Made by a program: the position numbers and the translations under genes
Shown: piece after piece, positions 1-7,425 of the stretch
Layout of the letters: each line of letters starts with the position of its first letter
How positions within the stretch are numbered: position 1 is the stretch's first letter
Notes under the pieces: generated by a model
The model's input: the letters and a program-made list of their open reading frames with translations, nothing else
Databases searched by the model: none
What the model was told of the DNA's origin: nothing
From: an uncultured Lachnospiraceae bacterium
GTDB taxonomy: Bacteria; Bacillota; Clostridia; Lachnospirales; Lachnospiraceae
Direction: 5' to 3'
DNA: 8,882 nt
NCBI GenBank assembly: GCA_900313745.1
Contig: OMSM01000303.1
Coordinates: 1-8,882, forward strand

Positions 1-1113
1 CAGGGGGGCTTCGAGCGCATCTGCGTGAGGACCGCGGGACTGCTCGCTCCGCACGCGGAGGTCACGACGGCGATCTTCGACGACGCGGACATCGCCTATG
101 ACATCTCCGGACTGAATATCGTCAACCTGAACCTCCCGGCAAGGGACAGCGCCCCGGGGAAGGCCGTTAATCTTGCAAGGCGCATCCTTGCACTAAGGGC
201 GCTGAAGAAGAGGCTGGGAACTGACGTAACTTACAGTTTCGGCCAGACGGCAAACCTGGTGAACTGCAATGCCGGGACCGGAGACAGGGTGATCTGCGGC
301 TTAAGGAGCTACCTCGATTTCGACAATCCGGAGAAGATCCGGATGTTCTGCAGGAAGGCCGGCCTCATCGCCTGCTGCAGCCGCGGAATGGAGGAAAGGA
401 TCCGGGAGGAGTATCACTGCAGCCGGACCTTCACTCTCTGGAACCCGGTAAACGTCCCGGAGGACGACGGAACGGGATATGACCGGAAAGACGGGCTGGA
501 TGAGTTCATCGCTTCCCACGGGCAGCTGGTGATGAGCATGGGAAGGCAGGACGACGTCAAGGGTTTCTGGCACCTGATCAAGGCCTTTTCTCTCCTTTGC
601 GGGCAGCGGGATGAAGAGGAGCTTCCCCCTGGCCTTATCATCATGGGCGACGGGGACTGGGAGGAATACCGCGAACTTTCCCGTAAGCTTGGCATTTCGG
701 AGCACGCCTTCTTTCCCGGCGTGATGAAGGCGCCTTTCCCGCTCCTTAAGAAGGCGTCGATGTATGTCCTCAGCTCCATCCACGAGGGGTTCCCGAACGC
801 CCTCGTCGAGGCGATGGCTCTTGGTGTCCCGGTGATTGCGGCGGACTGCACGACAGGTCCGGCGGAGATCCTTTCCGTCCCGGAGGGCTTTAGTGAGGAG
901 GAAAGGCCGGGAGTGCTCATCCCGCCCCTCTCCGGGGAAAAGGACTTAACGGAGAATATCCCGGAGGAGGACAGGGAGCTCGCCCGCAGGATGGCGGGAC
1001 TTATCGGCGACAGCGCGTACGCGGCTGCGCTCTCCGCGAGGGGAAGGGCCCGCGCGGCGGAGTTCTCGGATGAGGCGTATGTCCTTAACTGCAGGAAGTA
1101 TTTCGGATTATGA
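1..1113 (+). CDS. GT4-type glycosyltransferase, 5'-truncated
   Basis: Retaining glycosyltransferase of the GT-B fold, GT4 family, expected to move a sugar from a nucleotide-sugar donor onto a lipid-linked glycan at the inner membrane face. The reading frame is open from base 1 and begins QGGFERICVRT, which is the N-terminal GG-x-E-R glycine loop of this family. The real start is therefore upstream of the window, and the internal GTG at 25 is not the start. Counting from base 1, the donor-domain GRQDDVKGF is at about residues 181-189 and supplies the R and K that contact the donor diphosphate. The EX7E pair is E262 and E270 in EGFPNALVE, followed by GVPVIAADCTTGPAEIL. The protein ends at a TGA that overlaps the ATG of the next gene (ATGA), so translation is probably coupled. 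Donor and acceptor cannot be told from sequence. The family call is firm. Confidence 0.9.
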   Translation, partial: QGGFERICVRTAGLLAPHAEVTTAIFDDADIAYDISGLNIVNLNLPARDSAPGKAVNLARRILALRALKKRLGTDVTYSFGQTANLVNCNAGTGDRVICGLRSYLDFDNPEKIRMFCRKAGLIACCSRGMEERIREEYHCSRTFTLWNPVNVPEDDGTGYDRKDGLDEFIASHGQLVMSMGRQDDVKGFWHLIKAFSLLCGQRDEEELPPGLIIMGDGDWEEYRELSRKLGISEHAFFPGVMKAPFPLLKKASMYVLSSIHEGFPNALVEAMALGVPVIAADCTTGPAEILSVPEGFSEEERPGVLIPPLSGEKDLTENIPEEDRELARRMAGLIGDSAYAAALSARGRARAAEFSDEAYVLNCRKYFGL

Positions 1114-2357
1114 AGTCGATCGCATTTCACTTAAACTGCCTGGAGCAGGGCGGAGCGGAGCGGGTGGTTTCCAATCTCGCCGACGCCTTCGCCGCGGAGG
1201 GCTACAAGGTTTATATCGCCACGGAGTGGTACGGAGAGAACGAGTTTTCCGTGGACGAAAGAGTCGAGAGGGTCCACGTCGGCCTGAAGCCGGAGGACGA
1301 GGGAAAGAACAGGGCGGCCAAATTCCTTCTGCGGATTAAGTACCTGAAGCAGTTCATGAAGGAGAAGAAGCCGGACGTCCTGGTCGCCTTCGCCCAGAGA
1401 GCCAACTACCGCGCGCTGATGGCCTGCCCGGGGACCGGTGTCCCCGTCGTGATCTCGGTGCGGACGGACCCGGTGGGACACTACGACGCCCTCACGGACA
1501 GGATACAGATCCCGCTGCTCTTCCCCAGAGCTGCCGGTGCGGTCTTCCAGACCTCGGGGCAGAGAAGTTTTTTCCGGCCGTACCTTCAGGACAATTCGAC
1601 CATCATCCTGAACCCCGTAAACCCCAAATACATCGGCAGGAAGTCCGGGGAGAAGGAGAACAGCGTGGTGCAGTCCGCAAGGCTGGTGGATTTCAAGAAC
1701 CAGGCCATGCTGCTTGACGCTTTTTTCATGGTCCATGAGAGGCATCCGGAGTATATCCTCAGGATTTACGGCCCCGATTCCGGGGACGGGACGAAGGAGG
1801 CGCTGGAGAAGAAGATCGCGGAACACGGCGCGTCCTCGTATATCTTCCTCATGGGCGGAAGCGATTCCCTGGAAGAGGAGCTGATAAAGGGCAGGATCTA
1901 CGCCTTTTCCTCCGACTGGGAGGGACTTCCCAACGCGCTGATCGAGGCCATGGCCCTCGGCCTTCCCGTCGCCGCGACGGACTGCCCCTGCGGCGGCCCC
2001 GCCGAGATCATAAGGAGCGCGGTGCCGGAGGGCCCTGTGCCGGAGACGCACTTCAGCTATCCCGGCACCTACGACAATTATTCGGGACGTGGGGCAAAAC
2101 TGAACCTCTCCAACAGGGAGGAGCTGGCCGGGAAGGCATGGCCGGAGGGAAACCGCGAACTGGACGGGGAGAACGGAATCCTCGTCCCCGTCGCCAACCC
2201 GGAGGCAATGGCGGAGGCGATCCTTAGCCTCATCGAGGATCCGGAGCTAGCGGAAAGGCTTGGAAGGGCAGCGGCGGGCATCGCGGAGAGAGTGAATGCC
2301 CGGGCGGTTTTCGCCCGGTGGAGAGATTACCTGGAGACGGTGACCGGACGGAATTAG
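1110..2357 (+). CDS. GT4-type glycosyltransferase with long C-terminal insert
   Basis: Complete GT-B/GT4 glycosyltransferase of 415 residues. The N-terminal half has the acceptor-side loop QGGAERVVSNLA (about residues 13-24). The C-terminal half has SARLVDFKNQ (R191 and K196, donor phosphate contacts) and the EX7E pair E271/E279 in EGLPNALIE, followed by a CGGPAEI segment. The ATG lies inside the TGA stop of the preceding gene (ATGA). The nearest AGGA is 13 nt upstream, so initiation probably relies on coupling. Between PAEII (ending at 301) and the usual GILVPV (from 356) there are about 54 residues, where the third GT4 of this locus has about 7. The insert carries many Tyr, Asn and Gly residues and an EELAGKAW stretch. 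No signal peptide or membrane helix is seen, which suggests a cytoplasmic or peripheral membrane protein. Sugar specificity is unknown. Confidence 0.92.
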   Translation: MKSIAFHLNCLEQGGAERVVSNLADAFAAEGYKVYIATEWYGENEFSVDERVERVHVGLKPEDEGKNRAAKFLLRIKYLKQFMKEKKPDVLVAFAQRANYRALMACPGTGVPVVISVRTDPVGHYDALTDRIQIPLLFPRAAGAVFQTSGQRSFFRPYLQDNSTIILNPVNPKYIGRKSGEKENSVVQSARLVDFKNQAMLLDAFFMVHERHPEYILRIYGPDSGDGTKEALEKKIAEHGASSYIFLMGGSDSLEEELIKGRIYAFSSDWEGLPNALIEAMALGLPVAATDCPCGGPAEIIRSAVPEGPVPETHFSYPGTYDNYSGRGAKLNLSNREELAGKAWPEGNRELDGENGILVPVANPEAMAEAILSLIEDPELAERLGRAAAGIAERVNARAVFARWRDYLETVTGRN

Positions 2358-2366
2358 GTGCGGACT

Positions 2367-4280
2367 ATGTGCGGCATTTGCGGATATTACAGCAGAAAAA
2401 GGATATCGGAGGACGAGCTCCGGGCGATGAACGACACCATGGTTCACCGCGGGCCGGACGACAGCGGGACTTTGTTCTTCCCTGCGGGAGACGGGTACAC
2501 GGCCGGACTCGCGCACAGGAGGCTCTCCATCATCGACCTGTCCCCCCTGGGGCACCAGCCGATGTGCTCGGCGGACGGGCGGCTCGCGGTAGTTTTCAAC
2601 GGGGAAATCTACAACTATCCGGAGCTCCGGGAGGAGCTTAAGGACTATCCGTTCCGCGGAAGCTCGGACACGGAGGCCATCCTTGCCGCATGGCTTAAGT
2701 GGGGCGAAGGCGCGCTTCCGCACCTAAACGGCATGTTCGCCTTCGCGCTCTACGACCGGGAGGAGGAAAAACTCTTCCTCGTCCGCGACAGGATAGGCAA
2801 GAAGCCCCTCTACTACTGGTACGACGGGGAGGGCATCGTCTTCGCATCGGAGCTGAAGCCCATCCTTGCGTGTCCCGGCTTTGAGAAGAAGGTCCGGAGG
2901 GACGTGCTCTCAAGGTACCTCTTCCAGCAGTACATCAATGCCCCCGACACCATCTTCGAGGATGTTCATAAGCTTGACCCGGGCGCGGTGCTCGTCTTTG
3001 ACCCTGCAAAGGCGGGACCGGAGCGGGTTTCCGTTCGGAAGTACTGGGACCTGAAGGAGGTCTACCACCGGGAGAGCTCCCGTTTGGTGAGGGATTACGC
3101 GGAGGCGAAGGCCGGGCTTAAGGAGAGGCTGGTTAAGGCAGTCCGGGAGCGCATGATCGCGGATGTTCCTCTGGGAAGCTTCCTCTCGGGCGGCTATGAC
3201 TCCTCGCTCATCTCCGCCATCGCGCAGTCGGTCTCGGAGAAGCCGCTCAAGACCTTCTCCATCGGCTTCGAGGAGAAGCAGTTCGATGAGGCGGGCTACG
3301 CAAGGGAGGTGGCGAAGCATCTGGGAACCGACCACACGGAGATGTACATAAACGAGCAGCAGATGTTCGACCTTGTGGACAGCATTCCGAAGTACTTCGA
3401 CGAGCCCTTCGCCGATTCCTCCCAGATCCCGACGATGCTGGTGTCCATGCTCGCGAGGCAGCGCGTGACCGTTGCCCTTTCCGGTGACGGAGGGGACGAG
3501 TTTTACTGCGGATACAGCATCTATGAGAACGTAAGGCAGGCGCAGCTTCTCGACGCCGCAGGCGCCGCGGCCCATCTTGCGGGGCGTCTTCCCCTGGGAA
3601 GGGGAAAGACGCTGGAGGACCGCTATCCCTTCCGCGTGCGTGTGATCGCTGCGAACCGGGATCCGGAGACCAAGACACAGTTCGGCGCCGGGAGCTACGT
3701 GGATATCGCGGAGCGCTTCCCGCTCCGCAGGGAAGGGGAAGACTGGCTCCCTACTGGATATCCGGTGGAGTCGTCGTACGGCGTAAGGGACTGGCAGGTG
3801 CGCCGGATGCTTCTTGACATGGAGTACTACCTGCCCGGGGACATCCTCTGCAAGGTGGACCGGGCGTCCATGAAGTACTCCCTGGAGACCCGCTGCCCCA
3901 TCCTGGACAGGGATGTGATGGAGTACTCCTTCCGCATCCCGCACTCCTTCAAGTACAGAAGGGGAGAGAAAAAGGCCATTCTCAAGGACATCGCGTACGA
4001 CTACGTCCCGAAGCAGCTCCTGGAGAGGCCGAAGACAGGGTTCGGCGTGCCGCTTGACAAATGGCTGAGGGGACCGCTAAGGCAGCAGCTTGAGGACTAT
4101 TCCTCCCGGGATTATCTCGTATCCCAGGGGCTCTTTGATGCAGATTATGTCTCCACATTTGTGGAGAACTACCTCCGGACCGGAGACGGCGGTCCCGCGA
4201 CGGGGGCCAATTACTCCAAGATGTGCTGGTCCTTCCTGGTATTCCAGCAGTGGTACGGCACATATATGCGCAAGAACTGA
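2367..4280 (+). CDS. asnB: Asparagine synthase-type glutamine amidotransferase (AsnB family)
   Basis: Glutamine-hydrolysing amidotransferase of the asparagine synthetase B family. Known AsnB enzymes hydrolyse glutamine in an N-terminal Ntn domain and pass ammonia to a carboxylate activated as its acyl-adenylate. A GTG at 2358 would give three more residues, but the ATG at 2367 puts the catalytic cysteine at position 2 (MCGICGYY), as needed for an N-terminal nucleophile. It also has an AGGTG 6 nt upstream. Visible landmarks are R52 in HRRLSIID, N78-G79-E80 in FNGEIYNY, D101 in SSDTE, the ATP-pyrophosphatase loop SGGYDSS at 274-280, and GDGGDEFYCGY further on. Length (637 residues) is normal for the longer bacterial AsnB type. 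The gene lies between glycosyltransferase and glycan-modifying genes. It may therefore amidate a uronic-acid sugar rather than make asparagine; this is inference, and free asparagine synthesis cannot be excluded. Confidence 0.93.
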   Translation: MCGICGYYSRKRISEDELRAMNDTMVHRGPDDSGTLFFPAGDGYTAGLAHRRLSIIDLSPLGHQPMCSADGRLAVVFNGEIYNYPELREELKDYPFRGSSDTEAILAAWLKWGEGALPHLNGMFAFALYDREEEKLFLVRDRIGKKPLYYWYDGEGIVFASELKPILACPGFEKKVRRDVLSRYLFQQYINAPDTIFEDVHKLDPGAVLVFDPAKAGPERVSVRKYWDLKEVYHRESSRLVRDYAEAKAGLKERLVKAVRERMIADVPLGSFLSGGYDSSLISAIAQSVSEKPLKTFSIGFEEKQFDEAGYAREVAKHLGTDHTEMYINEQQMFDLVDSIPKYFDEPFADSSQIPTMLVSMLARQRVTVALSGDGGDEFYCGYSIYENVRQAQLLDAAGAAAHLAGRLPLGRGKTLEDRYPFRVRVIAANRDPETKTQFGAGSYVDIAERFPLRREGEDWLPTGYPVESSYGVRDWQVRRMLLDMEYYLPGDILCKVDRASMKYSLETRCPILDRDVMEYSFRIPHSFKYRRGEKKAILKDIAYDYVPKQLLERPKTGFGVPLDKWLRGPLRQQLEDYSSRDYLVSQGLFDADYVSTFVENYLRTGDGGPATGANYSKMCWSFLVFQQWYGTYMRKN

Positions 4281-4337
4281 TCCGGCGGGAGGATCGCCGG
4301 AGGAGGCGCCGCGTAAGGCGCGGGGAAGGAAATGCAC
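4281..4337 (+). other. Intergenic spacer with two short inverted repeats
   Basis: Gap between the amidotransferase stop and the deacetylase-like start. TCCGGC at 4281-4286 pairs perfectly with GCCGGA at 4296-4301 around a 9-nt loop. GCGCC at 4306-4310 pairs with GGCGC at 4317-4321 around a 6-nt loop. No U-tract follows either stem, so they do not look like intrinsic terminators. They may be processing or pausing structures, or simply reflect the GC-rich base composition. Confidence 0.4.
4324..4330 (+). promoter_or_regulatory. Shine-Dalgarno that selects the 4338 start
   Basis: GGAAGGA ends 1 nt before an ATG at 4332 and 7 nt before a second in-frame ATG at 4338. Only the second has workable ribosome-binding spacing, so 4338 is preferred as the start. 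Confidence 0.6.
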
Positions 4338-5135
4338 ATGTTTTCATACGATGACTACAGGGAAATAATCCGTTTGATCAAGGAGAGCGGGAGACAGGCG
4401 TCCTATGCCGAGGCGCTCGGGCGGGACCGCTTCATCATCATGCGCCACGACGTCGAGTACTCTGTTGACCGCGCACTCGCCCTTTCCAAGGTCGAGGAGA
4501 GCATGGACTTCACCTCGGCGTACTTCTTCCAGTGGACGAACAACTCCTACAACATCCTTTCGAGGAAGAACCGGGACATCCTCACGGAGATGCACGAGAG
4601 AGGGCACGAGATCGGCCTGCACTTCGCCCTGAACGGCATCACGGACATGGGCATGGTGCGGAAGCAGATAGAGAGGGAGATCGACATGCTCTCGGAGATG
4701 CTGGGTTTTGAGATCACCTCCTTCTCCATTCACCGCCCCTCACCCGCGGTGCTCGCCGAAAACATCCATCTTCCGGGAATACTGAACGCCTACCAGGATG
4801 ACTTCTTCCACTTTGACCCGAAGGCGGGCGAGAACTCCGAGCTCCGGGTCAAGTATCTCTCGGACGCCAACCATATCTGGCGCTACGGCTATCCCGACGC
4901 CGAAACCCTCGCCGCGCACGACAAGGTGCAGATCCTTGTGCACCCCTTCGGCTGGACGAGGAAGGGGTATGACAACGAGAACAACTACCGCACGCTGATC
5001 GATGAGAAATACACGGAGATGATCGACTCCATCGACCGCGAGTGCAAGGACTTCGCCGCGCTCCGGCCGGCATTCGAGACGGTGCCCGGAGAGCTTAGAA
5101 GGGCGCTTTCGGAAGCGGGGAATAAGGACAGATAA
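4338..5135 (+). CDS. Polysaccharide deacetylase-like (NodB/CE4 fold) protein
   Basis: Protein of 265 residues resembling the NodB-homology (CE4) deacetylase fold, in particular the divergent deacetylase-like proteins found in polysaccharide loci (WbmS-like, from memory). Family enzymes use a metal to remove acetyl groups from sugars. Visible motifs are MRHDVEYS (H37, D38, E40) in place of the usual TFDDG, GHEIGLHFALN (H90, H95, N99) for motif 2, SIHRPSP (H132, R133) for motif 3, and ILVHPFGW (H202) for the late catalytic histidine. The canonical second motif is H-x-x-x-H. Here the last position is Asn, so the metal triad appears changed. No signal peptide or transmembrane segment is seen, so a cytoplasmic place of action is likely, for example on a nucleotide- or lipid-linked sugar. 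Its stop overlaps the next ATG (TAATG). An ATG two codons upstream (4332) is possible but badly spaced from the Shine-Dalgarno. Confidence 0.75.
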   Translation: MFSYDDYREIIRLIKESGRQASYAEALGRDRFIIMRHDVEYSVDRALALSKVEESMDFTSAYFFQWTNNSYNILSRKNRDILTEMHERGHEIGLHFALNGITDMGMVRKQIEREIDMLSEMLGFEITSFSIHRPSPAVLAENIHLPGILNAYQDDFFHFDPKAGENSELRVKYLSDANHIWRYGYPDAETLAAHDKVQILVHPFGWTRKGYDNENNYRTLIDEKYTEMIDSIDRECKDFAALRPAFETVPGELRRALSEAGNKDR

Positions 5136-6235
5136 TGGCAAAACTTGCGATTTTCAACAGCTCGCTTCACCGCGGGGGATCCGAGAGGGAGGCGGTCAAT
5201 ATCGCGGGATGCTTTCTCGCCGCGGGGCATGAGGTGGTCTTTGTCACCCAGCACCCGGAGGAAGAGGGGGAGTACCCCCTGCCGCCCGGGGCGAGGCGCG
5301 TCGTATCCGAGAGGGAGGAACCCTTCGGGAGCAGCATGGGTCAGCGCATTGCCGGTTTTTCCGACAGGTTCTTCCGGTTAAGAAGAATCTGGAAGCAGGA
5401 GAGGCCGGATGTGATCCTCTCCTTCATCGGGAAGAACAACGTGATGGCGGTAATCACCTCGCTCGGCCTTGGGATTCCTGCCGCGGTGCACGTGCAGGGC
5501 GAGGCGAGGTACGAATACCCTGAGGGACCGGAGAGACGTGCGGCCTTCCTCGCCTTCCGTTTTGCGGCGGGAATCGCGCTGCAGACAGGGCGATCGAAAA
5601 ACTTCTTCCCGGAGGCCCTGCGGAAGAAGTGCGAGGTGCTTCCGAACATTCTCTCGAAAGAGTTCGCGGAGTACGAAGGGATGCCGAGGCTTCCCCTCAT
5701 TCTCACGGCGGGCAGGATGGACGCGAATAAGAACCACGCAATGCTGATCCGGGCCTTCGGAAGGATATCGGAGCGCTTCCCCGGGCACACGCTCACCATC
5801 CTCGGAGACGGTCCCGAGAGAGAGAACCTGCTTAGTCTCGCGAAGGAGCTCGGGGTCGGGGACCGGGTGTCCCTGCCGGGCAGCGTATCCGATGTGATCT
5901 CGTATATGAGGAAGGCGCAGGTCTTCGTCCTCACCTCGGATTCCGAGGGGCTTCCCAACGTGCTGCTGGAAGCCATGTCCCAGGCCCTGCCCGTGATCTC
6001 CACGGATACCGCCTCCGGAGGACCGGCAGAGATCACCTCGGACGGAAGGTACGGGAAGCTCATTCCTGTCGGCGGCGAGGACGCGCTTGTCGATGCCCTT
6101 CTGGAGATGCTGTCCGACCCGGAGGAATGCCGGAGGGCAGGGGAGCAGGCGAGAGAGGCGGTCGGGCGCTTCATGCCGGACCGCGCGGAAGAGGCCTGGC
6201 GCGAGTACCTCCTTCAGTTCGTCCGGGCGAAATGA
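5135..6235 (+). CDS. GT4-type glycosyltransferase
   Basis: Complete 366-residue GT-B/GT4 glycosyltransferase and the third of this family in the window. The N-terminal loop RGGSEREAVNIA starts at residue 13, matching the GGAERV position of the second GT. GRMDANKNH is at 193-201 (R194 and K199, donor phosphate contacts), and LGDGPERENL follows. The EX7E pair is E271/E279 in EGLPNVLLE, then SGGPAEI and, after only a short turn, GKLIPV. This is the compact standard form of the C-terminal domain. The start overlaps the preceding stop by one base (TAATG) and has AAGGA 6 nt upstream, so the two genes are probably translated together. No membrane segment is seen. It is expected to act at the cytoplasmic face on a lipid-linked oligosaccharide; donor and linkage are unknown. 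Confidence 0.92.
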   Translation: MAKLAIFNSSLHRGGSEREAVNIAGCFLAAGHEVVFVTQHPEEEGEYPLPPGARRVVSEREEPFGSSMGQRIAGFSDRFFRLRRIWKQERPDVILSFIGKNNVMAVITSLGLGIPAAVHVQGEARYEYPEGPERRAAFLAFRFAAGIALQTGRSKNFFPEALRKKCEVLPNILSKEFAEYEGMPRLPLILTAGRMDANKNHAMLIRAFGRISERFPGHTLTILGDGPERENLLSLAKELGVGDRVSLPGSVSDVISYMRKAQVFVLTSDSEGLPNVLLEAMSQALPVISTDTASGGPAEITSDGRYGKLIPVGGEDALVDALLEMLSDPEECRRAGEQAREAVGRFMPDRAEEAWREYLLQFVRAK

Positions 6236-6264
6236 TCCGGCGATACCTGTCCCGCGGCCAGGCT

Positions 6265-6269
6265 TAGGA
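6265..6269 (+). promoter_or_regulatory. Shine-Dalgarno with ambiguous start choice
   Basis: TAGGA lies 7 nt before an in-frame TTG (6277) and 13 nt before an ATG (6283). Spacing favours TTG and codon identity favours ATG. The two proteins differ by only two residues. Confidence 0.4.
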
Positions 6270-6282
6270 CGATTAATTGCTC

Positions 6283-7392
6283 ATGACGATAAAACAGCTT
6301 CTTAAATCCATAGTGTTTCTTGTCCTGTTCGGCTTTCTCTCCCTGTCGTTAACCTACTGCTTAAGGACCAACGGCTCCGTGAAGGACAGGATGGCGGGTT
6401 TCTACGCGGAGAAGAAAAACACGCTGGACGCGGTGATCATCGGCTCCAGCCCGGTTTTCCCCTACTATATCGGGCCGAAGATGTTTGCCGATGAGGGTAT
6501 TGTCTGCTACCCGGTCTCGACGAACCTGCAGCGTCCTGCCGCACAGCGGTACCTCACGGAGGAGGTTCTCTCAAGGCAGGCACCGAAGCTGTTCATCTAT
6601 GAGGTCAGGATGTATACGGGCAGGGAGGAGTATCTCCTGGAGAACATGGCCTACACCCGGGGAGTTACCGACAATATGCAGTATTCGGTGAACCGGCTTA
6701 AGACCATCGGCGCGCTTCTGGACCAGTCCGGCCTTGAGTACGTCTCCGCGGACAGCGACGTGAAGAAGTACACCTACTGGTTCGATCTCTTCAAGTACCA
6801 CTCCAATTACCGCTCTTTGTACCTCCTCAGCCAGTGGAAGACCTGGCGCTTCTCGGTGCCCGATCCTCTGAAGGGCTACCAGGGAATGAGCACGGTGGCG
6901 CCCTGCACCTTTGCGGATGTCTCCGGCGTGACGGAGACGGAGCCCATTCCCGCCGTGCAGGAGAAGCGGCTTGTCGAGCTCCTGGATTACCTTAGGGACA
7001 GGGGACAGGACGCCCTGTTCGTCGTCTCTCCCTTCAACGCCTCGGCGGACGAGATGAAGATGTTCAACTACATCGGCGAAATCGTGCGGGGGAAGGGATA
7101 TGCCTTCCTGAACATGAACACGGAGATGGCGGCGATCGGGCTGGATCCCGGGACGGATTTCGGCGATTACGGCACCCACGTGAACGCAAAGGGTGCGGAG
7201 AAGGTCACCGCTTACTTTGAGCACTTCCTGAAGGAGGACTTCGATCTCCCCGACCGCAGGGGGGACAGCACCTATGCCTCCTGGCAGCAGTCCGCGGAGT
7301 ACTGGAAAACGGAGCACGGGAAGATGCTCGCAGAAATCGCGGCCCACATCGAGGAGGGGAGCTTCGCGGAGAAGGACGCGGAAGCCGAGTGA
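6283..7392 (+). CDS. Membrane-anchored SGNH-hydrolase-like protein
   Basis: Protein of 369 residues from the ATG (371 if the TTG at 6277 is used). A basic, then strongly hydrophobic N-terminus (residues about 7-26, with IVFLVLFGFLSLSL) looks like an uncleaved signal anchor. The cysteine after it follows Tyr and does not fit a lipobox. The rest should lie outside the membrane. AVIIGSSPV (residues 50-58, likely nucleophile S56) fits SGNH block I as a GSS variant of GDS. DYGTHVNAKG (D295, H299) fits block V, which supplies the Asp and His of the triad. The fold class resembles the SGNH domains of DltD and AlgJ/AlgX-type proteins, which handle acyl groups on cell-wall polymers or exopolysaccharide. 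In this locus it may add or remove O-acetyl groups on the exported glycan (inference). No ortholog is recognised, so no symbol is given. Confidence 0.72.
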   Translation: MTIKQLLKSIVFLVLFGFLSLSLTYCLRTNGSVKDRMAGFYAEKKNTLDAVIIGSSPVFPYYIGPKMFADEGIVCYPVSTNLQRPAAQRYLTEEVLSRQAPKLFIYEVRMYTGREEYLLENMAYTRGVTDNMQYSVNRLKTIGALLDQSGLEYVSADSDVKKYTYWFDLFKYHSNYRSLYLLSQWKTWRFSVPDPLKGYQGMSTVAPCTFADVSGVTETEPIPAVQEKRLVELLDYLRDRGQDALFVVSPFNASADEMKMFNYIGEIVRGKGYAFLNMNTEMAAIGLDPGTDFGDYGTHVNAKGAEKVTAYFEHFLKEDFDLPDRRGDSTYASWQQSAEYWKTEHGKMLAEIAAHIEEGSFAEKDAEAE

Positions 7393-7413
7393 CGTCCGGC
7401 AGAGCTTAAGCGG

Positions 7414-7420
7414 GGGAGGA
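7414..7420 (+). promoter_or_regulatory. Shine-Dalgarno that selects the 7426 start
   Basis: GGGAGGA includes GGAGG at 7415-7419, which is 3 nt before an ATG at 7423 and 6 nt before the adjacent ATG at 7426. The second start has the more usual spacing. Confidence 0.5.
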
Positions 7421-7425
7421 AAATG

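Noticed and set aside
25..27. GTG as start of the first glycosyltransferase
   Set aside because: The frame is open to base 1 and encodes the family's GG-x-E-R loop just before this codon, so the true start is outside the window.
1070..1339. 89-residue + strand frame across the junction of the first two glycosyltransferases
   Set aside because: It overlaps both real genes in another frame and has no family motif. The ATGA coupling explains the junction fully.
2358..2360. GTG as start of the AsnB-type gene
   Set aside because: It would put three residues before MCGICG and bury the catalytic cysteine, which must be residue 2. The ATG at 2367 also has better Shine-Dalgarno spacing.
2910..3944. 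344-residue open frame on the minus strand opposite the amidotransferase gene
   Set aside because: It lies wholly antisense to a well-conserved AsnB gene, with no motif and no good ribosome binding site. Such frames are common opposite GC-rich codon-biased genes.
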